A stretch of 64,000 nucleotides of DNA, taken from NCBI RefSeq assembly GCF_021440085.1, contig NZ_JAKCPW010000019.1, positions 35,743 through 99,742 of the forward strand. Direction: 5' to 3'. Below the pieces are notes generated by a model. That model was not told the origin of the DNA. It saw nothing but the letters and a program-made list of their open reading frames with translations, and made no database searches. Positions 17,485 through 25,196 of this stretch are shown here, one piece after another. This DNA is from Dyadobacter sp. CY261. GTDB lineage: Bacteria > Bacteroidota > Bacteroidia > Cytophagales > Spirosomataceae. The position numbers and the translations under genes are program-made. Every line of letters begins with the position of its first letter. Positions within the stretch are counted from its first letter, which is position 1.

Positions 17485-18102
17485 CTATTGCTGATGGCGA
17501 ACGAGCATTTTTTTGGTAGCAACCTTCTTGCCGTCGACCGACAGTTGATAAAAATAAAGGCCGGTAGCCATGTCTCTTGTGTTTACACGCAACTTGCGTT
17601 CATTTTTATTGAGCGTAAACTCCTGGATTTGGGAACCGAGGACATTGTAGAAAGTTAATTTCGCATCACGCAAGCCCATTGAAATAGTAAAGTCTATCTC
17701 CGCATATTCGCTGGCTGGATTGGGGTAAACATTGGAAACCGAAATTTTGTCACTCACAAAAAGCAATTCCTCAGCTCTTAACTGCGCTTCCACCGCGGGA
17801 GATTTTTTTTCACCTCCTTTTTCTACGACTTCAACAACCGGCGCATTATTGTCGGCAGCATTTGCGGAAGCAAAAAGAAACGAAGTGTAGAAGCTATTCA
17901 GCGCTTTTGGATTTTGCAAAGTCAGCGGCTTGTAATTAATGCCACTGGAGAAGTTCGAAAATTTGATGTTTTGAGCTACGGGGGTTTTCTTCTTGCCGGC
18001 GATGTTCAGGCGACTTCCCCCCGAAACGCTTTGGGCCTCTAACCCTTGAAAACTCAGGGCTAAGGCTAAAATCATATAGATAAAACGTATAGTTCTTTTC
18101 AT
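17485..18102 (-). CDS. Secreted protein with T9SS C-terminal sorting domain
   Basis: 205 residues. Signal peptide (IRFIYMILALALSFQGLEAQS), a low-complexity middle, and a C-terminal Por/T9SS sorting domain from about residue 118: VSNVYPNPASEYAEIDF, VLGSQIQEF, TGLYFYQLSVDGKKVATKKMLV. Nearly half of the protein is the sorting domain, so the delivered part is short. It is exported by the type IX system; function unknown. Confidence 0.88.
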   Translation of the reverse strand: MKRTIRFIYMILALALSFQGLEAQSVSGGSRLNIAGKKKTPVAQNIKFSNFSSGINYKPLTLQNPKALNSFYTSFLFASANAADNNAPVVEVVEKGGEKKSPAVEAQLRAEELLFVSDKISVSNVYPNPASEYAEIDFTISMGLRDAKLTFYNVLGSQIQEFTLNKNERKLRVNTRDMATGLYFYQLSVDGKKVATKKMLVRHQQ

Positions 18103-18270
18103 AGCTGCAATCGGATACTTTTGACTAATATGTTATGTGTTTTAGCTGAAAAGTACGCTACAAAAATATAGAGAAATAATTGCATATTCAAAATATATTG
18201 TGCGAACGGATAACTTTATTTTTCTGCGGTAAAAAACCGTGCCGACGGCTAACATACAGTACCATTCCGA

Positions 18271-19887
18271 CTATTTTTTATTTGCCTGCCAGGTAGTCTG
18301 TTCTTTCGTCGGTTTTTCTGCTATACGCCAGTTAAAGCCCTCCAGTTGCCTTTCAGCCGGTTTTATTTTAGACGGGGGGATAAGCTTGCCGTCGGGTTTT
18401 CCAATGAAAGCAATCCGCTGGACCCGGTTATCTTCGAAAAGCAGGTTCATCCTCCCGCATTCAACCCTGTTGAGACCGATATTTTTCTGCTTATCATCTA
18501 CCGCATAGTAGGCGCTTTCCCCATTACCGTCTACCAATACCTGTTTAAGCTTGTTGCCAGCTTGGAAGTACGCATTGATGGTCCGGCCCTTTACCTGGTT
18601 AAACTGTTTCACAAGCGTGTCCTCTGTTATCACAAACGACTTGCCTTTAAGCAACATCCGGTTCAATTCATTGCTGACCAGGAAAGCCGTGATCGAATCG
18701 GCTTCCATTTGATAATGCTGATCGCTCCAAAGGATCGGTTTGCGGAAAAAGCGGATAATCGAATCGGCCGTGTCATAAGTGATCGAATCGCATTTTCCCT
18801 GGAAATCAGATTTAAAAATGAATACATTCCGGTCTCCAATCAGTTTCCGCGTGCTGTCCCGTGCGTTTTCGAACGAGTAGAGCGTGTCTGCACGGATGTA
18901 CATGGTATCTTCGGAAACAACATTCCTTACATAGGCATGTCCGAAAATTTTGGAATAACCCTTTGTCTTCCAGTAATAACCTTCATCGCCATTCAGGATA
19001 GTTTTATCCTTTTTGGCCACGATTACTACGTTTCCCTTTCCTTTTCCATCATTAGTTCTGCCATCGACAGACAACGAGTCTGCGGTGAGCGTATACGTTT
19101 CGTTATCGACTGTCGTCCGGGTATGAAATGAAGACTGAGTCGACTCCGTGTTGTACTGCCCTTTTGTCGCTGCTACTGTGCCATCTTTGTTGACGATCCT
19201 GGTCTTTCCGTTAAAGTAAGACCACTTGGTGATCGAATTATAAAGCAAAGTGTCCGTAGTGAGTGTGTATTTTTTATTGACCAGCTTTACGTTTTTGTAA
19301 TAGGTAAATTCCTTGGTGGTTGTATTGTAAAACCCTTCTTTGCTGGTAAGTACATTTTCTTCATCGACAGTACGGCCAGGTTGCTTGTAGTAAGCGATGC
19401 CGTTGGCCATGTCATACTCCATTTTCTTAGTAGTGAGTGTCTTTTTCGTGTCTTTTAAAACTGTTTTCTTGCCACTTACAATTGCCATGCGTGTATTTCC
19501 GTAATAATAGAGCGTGTCACCGGTAACAGTGATCGTGTCACCCTGAACAATTTTGACATTCCCATAGGCTTCGATCATGTTGGTTTGAATGTGCTGGATC
19601 GCAAGGTTACTGTATAAAAGTGCACCCTTGTGTCGGAACACACCATTTATTACGCGCCGTGATTCGTCCCCTGGCTGGTTGATAATTTCCAGCTCATCCG
19701 ATTTCAGGATCTCAACCAGGTCCCCGCTTTGAGCAGGCTGCGTTTGAGGTAATGCTTTCTGTGCGAACAGATAAGGTGAAAAAATCAGTAAGGCAAAGAA
19801 CGTCAGTTGAAATATGTTCCTTTTGATAACGATGACGCCGAAAAGTTTAAAAGGGTTGCAGTTTCCCGTGTTATTTTTTTTCTTCAT
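18271..19887 (-). CDS. OstA/LptA-like periplasmic protein
   Basis: 538 residues. The frame opens further upstream, but ATG 19887 (MKKKNNTGNCN) leaves a hydrophobic signal at about residues 20-40 (NIFQLTFFALLIFSPYLFAQ). After it come repeated strand units such as AYGNVKIVQGDTITVTGDTLYYYG, the OstA-like jellyroll signature shared by LptA and the N-terminal domain of LptD. The length suggests two or more such domains. It is likely part of the LPS transport bridge or a Bacteroidota-specific relative; the exact role is uncertain. Divergent from tilS with 114 bp between. Confidence 0.8.
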   Translation of the reverse strand: MKKKNNTGNCNPFKLFGVIVIKRNIFQLTFFALLIFSPYLFAQKALPQTQPAQSGDLVEILKSDELEIINQPGDESRRVINGVFRHKGALLYSNLAIQHIQTNMIEAYGNVKIVQGDTITVTGDTLYYYGNTRMAIVSGKKTVLKDTKKTLTTKKMEYDMANGIAYYKQPGRTVDEENVLTSKEGFYNTTTKEFTYYKNVKLVNKKYTLTTDTLLYNSITKWSYFNGKTRIVNKDGTVAATKGQYNTESTQSSFHTRTTVDNETYTLTADSLSVDGRTNDGKGKGNVVIVAKKDKTILNGDEGYYWKTKGYSKIFGHAYVRNVVSEDTMYIRADTLYSFENARDSTRKLIGDRNVFIFKSDFQGKCDSITYDTADSIIRFFRKPILWSDQHYQMEADSITAFLVSNELNRMLLKGKSFVITEDTLVKQFNQVKGRTINAYFQAGNKLKQVLVDGNGESAYYAVDDKQKNIGLNRVECGRMNLLFEDNRVQRIAFIGKPDGKLIPPSKIKPAERQLEGFNWRIAEKPTKEQTTWQANKK

Positions 19888-20001
19888 GTTGCTTTTCTTT
19901 CTCTTACCTTTGACCGGGTCAAGTCCCGTTACCGTTCCGGACGAAGAGATAAATCCATTCTTCATTCATTCAAAAGTACACCAAATACGATTCGCAGGTT
20001 C

Positions 20002-21354
20002 ATGTTGGATTCGTTTTTAACTTTTATTAACCAACACACGCCGGATCTGAAACAACAGCCGACTTTGCTTGCCGTCAGCGGAGGAATAGACTCGGTTGTA
20101 ATGACGCATCTCTTTCACCGTCTGGGACTTGCGGCGGGTATCGCGCATTGTAATTTTGGTTTAAGAGGGGAGGAGTCGGAGGGCGACGAGGCTTTCGTAC
20201 GGGAACTTGCGGCCCGATGTAATTTTCCTTTTTTTGTGACAAGGCCGGACGTCAAAGACATTGCGAAAACCGCGTCCATTTCGACCCAGATGGCTGCTCG
20301 TGAGCTGCGTTATACATGGTTCGAAAAGGTAAGAGCGGAATCGGGTTACGAATGGATAGCTACCGCACATCATGCCAATGATTCATTGGAGACTTTGTTG
20401 CTTAACCTGGCCAGAGGGACAGGCCCTGCGGGATTGACCGGCATTGCGCCTGTGAACGGTAAACTGATCCGGCCGTTACTGTTTTCTAACCGTGCGGAAA
20501 TTAGCCGGTATGCGGCAGAAAACGGCGTTCGCTGGCGGGAAGACCGGACCAATGAAACGGACGATTATCACAGGAATAAAATCCGTCACAACGTGATACC
20601 AGTTTTATCGGAGTTAAACCCGTCTCTGGAAACGACTTTCAACGCCTCATCGGAACGGCTGAGAGCTGCCAATACATTGCTTGAAGAATATCTGCAAAAA
20701 TGGAAGACGCAGATCGTCAGCTATGGGGCCGACACTATTCGCATCCCAATTGGCGAACTATGTAGCAGCAGTGAGCCGGCATACCGTCTCTGGGCCATTT
20801 TGCAGGAGCTGGGCTTCCAATATAGCCAGATCCGCGGCATTCTGACCGCCCTTGACGGGATTCCGGGTAAACGCTTCTTCTCGCCAACGCATGTACTGCT
20901 CGTAGATAGAGATTACCTGGTTTTGAAAGAGCAATCCGGGACTTCCGATGTTGAGGAGCTGATAATCGATGGGCCGGACGTTACCTTTGACTGGCAAGGG
21001 GAGAAGTTTAACCTGACAACATTGCCGGCAGGAACTTCGCTTCATTTGGATAGATCGACAATCCTGGTAGATCCGGATCGGCTCACGTTTCCCCTCATAT
21101 TGAGAAAGTGGCGGCAAGGAGATATTTTTCAGCCGTTCGGAATGGCTGGCAAACATAAGAAGGTAAGCGATTTGCTGATCGACAACAAAGTTGACCGCTT
21201 CGAAAAGGAAAAAACCGGCGTGCTGCTTAATGGAAATGGTGAAATTATCTGGGTTGTAGGAGTTCGCGCCGACGAACGGTTCAAACTGAGTAACGTCTCG
21301 AAAGGTGCAATAATGATTTCTCTGAATCCTTGGGAAACAAAACGGGCAGATTAA
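20002..21354 (+). CDS. tilS: tRNA(Ile)-lysidine synthetase TilS
   Basis: 450 residues. N-terminal PP-loop ATPase with LLAVSGGIDSVVMTHLFHRL, AHCNFGLRGEESEGDEAFV and TAHHANDSLETLLLNLARGTGPAGLTGI, then a TilS-type substrate-binding C-terminal region (LILRKWRQGDIFQPFGMAGKHKKVSDLLIDNKV). It makes lysidine at the wobble position of the tRNA that reads AUA codons; essential. ATG 20002 is chosen because earlier in-frame codons overlap the divergent OstA-like gene. Confidence 0.95.
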   Translation: MLDSFLTFINQHTPDLKQQPTLLAVSGGIDSVVMTHLFHRLGLAAGIAHCNFGLRGEESEGDEAFVRELAARCNFPFFVTRPDVKDIAKTASISTQMAARELRYTWFEKVRAESGYEWIATAHHANDSLETLLLNLARGTGPAGLTGIAPVNGKLIRPLLFSNRAEISRYAAENGVRWREDRTNETDDYHRNKIRHNVIPVLSELNPSLETTFNASSERLRAANTLLEEYLQKWKTQIVSYGADTIRIPIGELCSSSEPAYRLWAILQELGFQYSQIRGILTALDGIPGKRFFSPTHVLLVDRDYLVLKEQSGTSDVEELIIDGPDVTFDWQGEKFNLTTLPAGTSLHLDRSTILVDPDRLTFPLILRKWRQGDIFQPFGMAGKHKKVSDLLIDNKVDRFEKEKTGVLLNGNGEIIWVVGVRADERFKLSNVSKGAIMISLNPWETKRAD

Positions 21355-21407
21355 TAACCTGACCATTATCACGAATTTCTATCGATGGTCGTAAATGTGG
21401 CAGTATC

Positions 21408-22031
21408 TCATCGCTTAAGAATTAGCTGCCTGCTATCGTGAATTTGCAGCTTCTGGTAGATGTGCTCCAAATGCTTGCGAACTGTTTTTTCGGAGATAAA
21501 CAATTTCTCAGCAATTTGCTTCACGCGCCACCCTTTTTGCAAGCAATCTAAAACTTCGGCTTCTCGGGGAGTCAGCGAGCCTACTTCCAGTAAATTCACA
21601 TCATTTTTTCCCCGGAGCATATCCAGGGCTTTGGTAGCCATCGTTGGCGAAAGCGGCGAACCTCCTTCAAGTACCTCTGTGATGGCGTTGATCAGGCGAG
21701 CGGGCTTTTCATCTTTGAGAAGGTAGCCGGATGCGCCCGCGGTGATTGCCTCAAAAAGCCTTTGATCGTCGTCGAAGACTGTCTGCATAATGATCCTGAT
21801 CCCGGGATACATTCGTTTGACTTCCCTGGTGGCTTTTACGCCATCCATTTCGTCCATTTCGATATCCATTAGAAGAACATCCGGCAAGGCCTCCGTGCTG
21901 AGTTTTTCCAACAAATCTTTTCCGTTTCGTGCCTGCAACATGACATCAAGATCATCACTCAATGATAACTTTTCGGCCAGGATCGCAGCCAGGTCCGCAT
22001 TATCTTCAACAATACCAACAGTGATTGCCAT
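21408..22031 (-). CDS. NarL/FixJ-type response regulator; candidate master regulator of the T6SS region
   Basis: 207 residues. Receiver domain 1-120 with acidic pocket VEDNAD, phospho-acceptor Asp56 in DVLLMDIEMDEMDG, Thr switch and Lys near 108 (LLKDEKPA). LuxR-type helix-turn-helix at about 145-200: LTPREAEVLDCLQKGW, IAEKLFISEKTVRKHLEHIYQKL. It lies 65 bp downstream of its kinase gene. Its own promoter carries a perfect 44-bp palindrome (22062-22105), the core of which recurs only at the two divergent promoter regions of the T6SS locus. I infer that this protein binds those sites and autoregulates; the binding itself is unproven. Confidence 0.93.
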   Translation of the reverse strand: MAITVGIVEDNADLAAILAEKLSLSDDLDVMLQARNGKDLLEKLSTEALPDVLLMDIEMDEMDGVKATREVKRMYPGIRIIMQTVFDDDQRLFEAITAGASGYLLKDEKPARLINAITEVLEGGSPLSPTMATKALDMLRGKNDVNLLEVGSLTPREAEVLDCLQKGWRVKQIAEKLFISEKTVRKHLEHIYQKLQIHDSRQLILKR

Positions 22032-22044
22032 GTGGAGTTTTTAA

Positions 22045-22051
22045 CAAATTA
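22045..22051 (-). promoter_or_regulatory. -7 promoter element of the response regulator gene
   Basis: Read leftward: TAATTTG, close to the Bacteroidota -7 consensus TAnnTTTG (one base shorter between TA and TTTG). Its last G (22045) is 38.5 bp from the centre of the palindrome at 22062-22105. The leader to ATG 22031 would be only about 10 bases. Confidence 0.5.
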
Positions 22052-22061
22052 CGGTTATGGA

Positions 22062-22105
22062 GTTGTCTAAGTAAATACGTCATTTGACGTATTTACTTAG
22101 ACAAC
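22062..22105. promoter_or_regulatory. 44-bp perfect palindrome, T6SS-region operator copy 1
   Basis: Arms of 21 bases (GTTGTCTAAGTAAATACGTCA and its exact reverse complement; split here as 9 + 12 bases) around TT. The inner 22 bp, AAATACGTCA-TT-TGACGTATTT, recur at 37598-37627 and 46244-46271. It overlaps the histidine kinase stop codon (22097-22099) and precedes the response regulator promoter. It could also fold as an RNA hairpin, but lacks a U-run, and its identity with two promoter sites argues for a protein-binding site. Confidence 0.8.
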
Positions 22106-24058
22106 AGGCAATGCAACTCTGATTGTAGTTCCTTGGCTATCAGAAGTCATTGTGAACTGACCTCCAAGTTCCTCAGTCCTGGTCTGCATATTTGCCAGCC
22201 CATAACCACGATGTACTTGTTCGGGGTCGAACCCTTGGCCGTCATCAGAAATGGTAAGGATCACCATTGCATTCTGCATCGACATTAAAAAAACAACCCG
22301 TTCGGCATCGGCATATTTCAGCGCATTATTAACTGCTTCCTGAGTGATGCGGAAGATCGTATTTGCAACTGTCGGGCCCAGCATGAATACTTCGGAATAA
22401 TTAAAGTCAGTGTGCAAATGGGGAGTTTCCCTATCTTCCCAAACTTTGGTTAGCCAGGCCAGGGTCCGCTCATACCATTGCTGACCAGTGATATGGGGTT
22501 GATTTAATATCCAAAGCGTATCGCGAAGATTCTGGTTGGTGGCCCGTGTGAAATCTCCCAGGGAAAGAAGAGGTTGCTGTTGGTTGGATTTGAATGCAAG
22601 TATATCCAGCCTGTTGATAATGTGCGTAAGTTCGGAGCCTATTCCGTCGTGCAGATCTCTTGCCAGCCGAACCCTTTGCATTTGTATTTCACGTTCGAAG
22701 TTAATAGCTTTCAATTCCTCCATCCGTTGCCGGAGGATTGCTTCTTCCACTGTTCTTTGCTGCGTAATACATTGCATTTCAAGCACTACTTTCTCTTGCT
22801 CTACCACTCTCTGCCTGTAAACCCAGCTTACCAGGATGACAACAATATCGATGGCGATGGCATACCTGAGCAGGAGCATATCGGGGATCGCTTCCTTCAA
22901 AAGCCCGCTATTGACAAATATGGTATTGAGACAAAAGAATGAAACGAGTACAAATACGCTAGCGACATGCAGCCAAACCGGCTTGAATCCACGCTCAACC
23001 GCATCTTTTATAAATAACAGCCAACAAAGCAAATATGCAAACGCAAGTATGAGTCCCGCGTTATAACCTATAGAAAAAATGTACTGGCTATTTGCCCACT
23101 CCCCCAAATGGACGATAAGTATGGCAATTTCTACCGCCAAAGTAATGAACAGCGGATTAAAACCTACCAGCCACCTCCTCGGGGAATTTTGAATGTCCAG
23201 GAATTTTCCGCTAAAGAGCATAAAGCAGCCGATACCGATGTTGATCCAATGGCCGAGCAAGGTGTTCTCGTCGAGGTAATCCAGAAACGAAGGCAAGAAA
23301 AACCCCCAACCATCATTAAGCAGTGCATATGCATTGATAAACCCCACATAGCCTGCAAAGTAGAGGTAGGTTACATTTGTGGATTTCAATCCGAAATTCA
23401 GCAGGCTTAATACAATTGCCATCACCATGGTGCCAACAAACAAGGCCCAGCCCCAGTTGTCCACGCGACTGTATTCCAGAAACGATCTCGGTTTCCAGAC
23501 TGCTACCGGGATTTTCAAAACATCCGGCGCCTTCACCTGGCCTTTTAGAAAAATGTCGTAGTTTCTGTTCTTTTTGAGCGTAACCGGGAATAGAAAATAT
23601 CTGTGTTTGACGGGCTGATGATCGAAGCCGGACATTTTACTGACCATTCTATTGCCAGTTGTGGCATTTTCTACAATAAAAATGGTCAAAGAGTCTATGA
23701 AATGACTTTGGACTTCAATCCACAGGGTTTGATCTGTTTTGCTTTGAAATAGAAATTTAACCCAACCATATCCTCCCTGCTTTCCAAAGTTCGGTGAATT
23801 GACTTCCAACCAGGATTTTCCGGGCAGCCTTTGAATTTGCTCGATACCGTGCGCACGATTCGGATCGGGAAACTGATAGATATGGTCGATTTTTAAAGGG
23901 GTAGCTCGTAAGTCGCACCCCGAAAAGCAGGTAAACGCAAGCAGTACAAAAGTTATTATTCCGTTTCGGGTGTGTATTGGGCTGCCAGATCCGCTGATCA
24001 GGCCCAAAATCTTATGCACAGTGTTAGGACAAAACACATTGAGTAAAGGTTTTTCCAC
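22097..24058 (-). CDS. Histidine kinase with 7TMR-DISM sensor (HisKA_3 type)
   Basis: 653 residues from a GTG start (start uncertain). Extracellular beta-rich domain at about 55-190 (7TMR-DISM extracellular type: SWLEVNSPNFGKQGGYGWVKF...), seven membrane helices at about 200-415, a coiled coil, then HisKA_3 with RLARDLHDGIGSELTHIINRL (phospho-His) and a HATPase domain with TQEAVNNALKYA, SDDGQGFD and GYGLANM. It senses an envelope or periplasmic ligand and passes phosphate to the regulator encoded 65 bp downstream. Its last codons lie inside the 44-bp palindrome. Confidence 0.93.
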   Translation of the reverse strand: MEKPLLNVFCPNTVHKILGLISGSGSPIHTRNGIITFVLLAFTCFSGCDLRATPLKIDHIYQFPDPNRAHGIEQIQRLPGKSWLEVNSPNFGKQGGYGWVKFLFQSKTDQTLWIEVQSHFIDSLTIFIVENATTGNRMVSKMSGFDHQPVKHRYFLFPVTLKKNRNYDIFLKGQVKAPDVLKIPVAVWKPRSFLEYSRVDNWGWALFVGTMVMAIVLSLLNFGLKSTNVTYLYFAGYVGFINAYALLNDGWGFFLPSFLDYLDENTLLGHWINIGIGCFMLFSGKFLDIQNSPRRWLVGFNPLFITLAVEIAILIVHLGEWANSQYIFSIGYNAGLILAFAYLLCWLLFIKDAVERGFKPVWLHVASVFVLVSFFCLNTIFVNSGLLKEAIPDMLLLRYAIAIDIVVILVSWVYRQRVVEQEKVVLEMQCITQQRTVEEAILRQRMEELKAINFEREIQMQRVRLARDLHDGIGSELTHIINRLDILAFKSNQQQPLLSLGDFTRATNQNLRDTLWILNQPHITGQQWYERTLAWLTKVWEDRETPHLHTDFNYSEVFMLGPTVANTIFRITQEAVNNALKYADAERVVFLMSMQNAMVILTISDDGQGFDPEQVHRGYGLANMQTRTEELGGQFTMTSDSQGTTIRVALPVV

Positions 24059-24295
24059 ATTTAGTATTCGTTAAGATAGAGGAGGTAGTAATGTCTTAAA
24101 ATTTACGCAATTAATTTAACTCATTCCAAATCAGACCAATAGAAATTTACAACCTGGCAAACTAACCCGGCAGTGATTTTGATTTAGCCCGAAAAAATGA
24201 TGAGGTTATTTTAAATATGCGATGGAAAAGCCGTTAAGCATTTCGTGATATCCGGTGTTGCTCCGAAATCAATTCAAATATCTATGTTGAGAACC

Positions 24296-24326
24296 TTTGT
24301 AGCAATACTGATTATTCAGTATTTTG
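24296..24326 (+). promoter_or_regulatory. Promoter with internal inverted repeat, LuxR-type gene at 24351
   Basis: A -33 element TTTG (24296-24299) and a -7-like TATTTTG (24320-24326) are spaced 20 bp apart. Between and overlapping them is an inverted repeat AATACTGA-TTAT-TCAGTATT (24304-24323), which looks like a repressor or autoregulation site. GTTGAGAAC occurs on both sides (about 24286 and 24329). Confidence 0.4.
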
Positions 24327-24350
24327 TGTTGAGAACTACAACGCCCCCCT

Positions 24351-25136
24351 ATGCTAATCGACAACAATTCACTTTTTGCCCTTACCGAATTCAGGAAAAT
24401 ATGGAAATCCGACATCATAGAATCAGAGGTAACTGAGATTAAAGATTTTCTTCAGGATAGTCCGTTGCTGGTCGAAACACTTTCTCTGAGAAATTCATCC
24501 CTGGCTATCATCGACTTGAAAAGTATGACCTACCTCTGCTGCATTGGAGATACTGTGCCGATCTGTGGCTGGGATAAACAACGTTTTCTGGACGGTGGCG
24601 TCGGTTTTTTTCTTTCAAAAATGCTACCCGCGGATCTGGAAGGTTTCAGACAGATGTCTGAGATAACAACAAACCATGTGCGATCGCTTAGCGATGAAGC
24701 GATGAAATCCTTCAAATCGTTTATTGATTTGCAGTTCGTCGGGCAAGACGGCAATGTCAACAGGGTGCTGCATGAAGGCGTTTCTCTTAAAAGGGACTCC
24801 GATGGAAATATTTCGTTCATGCTGGCGCTTATTTCAAATATAACCAATTTGAAACGCGACAACCGCCAGCACCTGCGCCTTAGTAACGCGAGCCAGAATT
24901 TGATTTTCGAAATCAATAATATCGACAACTCTTGCCGACAGTTGGAGAGACTGAGCGATAGGGAACTTCAAATCGCGCGACTGACCGGAAAGAAATTGAC
25001 TAGCGAAGAAATTGCGAAAGCACTTTTTATAAGTGTGCACACCGTCAATACGCACCGGCAGAATATGCTAAGAAAACTGGACATGACCGACACCATGGAA
25101 CTGCTCAATTTTCTCACATCTTATCAGCTTATATAG
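24351..25136 (+). CDS. Orphan PAS-like/LuxR-type transcriptional regulator
   Basis: 261 residues, no receiver domain. The N-terminal two thirds (about 40-170) has the look of a PAS fold (SLAIIDLKSMTYLCCIGDTVPICGW, SFIDLQFVGQDGNVNRVLHEGVSLKRDSDG), followed by a LuxR helix-turn-helix at about 198-255 (LSDRELQIARLTGKKLTSEEIAKALFISVHTVNTHRQNML). It is encoded divergently from the histidine kinase with about 290 bp between, and convergent with the exported-protein operon. Target genes are unknown; the neighbouring T6SS region is the obvious guess. Confidence 0.82.
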   Translation: MLIDNNSLFALTEFRKIWKSDIIESEVTEIKDFLQDSPLLVETLSLRNSSLAIIDLKSMTYLCCIGDTVPICGWDKQRFLDGGVGFFLSKMLPADLEGFRQMSEITTNHVRSLSDEAMKSFKSFIDLQFVGQDGNVNRVLHEGVSLKRDSDGNISFMLALISNITNLKRDNRQHLRLSNASQNLIFEINNIDNSCRQLERLSDRELQIARLTGKKLTSEEIAKALFISVHTVNTHRQNMLRKLDMTDTMELLNFLTSYQLI

Positions 25137-25196
25137 GTCGGACTTTTCCATCATATGGGTACAGCCTGGGCCGGGCCGGTGACGGGTTGCGCTTAT

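Noticed and set aside
22062..22105. Palindrome read simply as the terminator of the histidine kinase gene
   Set aside because: No U-run follows on the transcribed strand, and the same core sits in two divergent promoter gaps where no gene ends.
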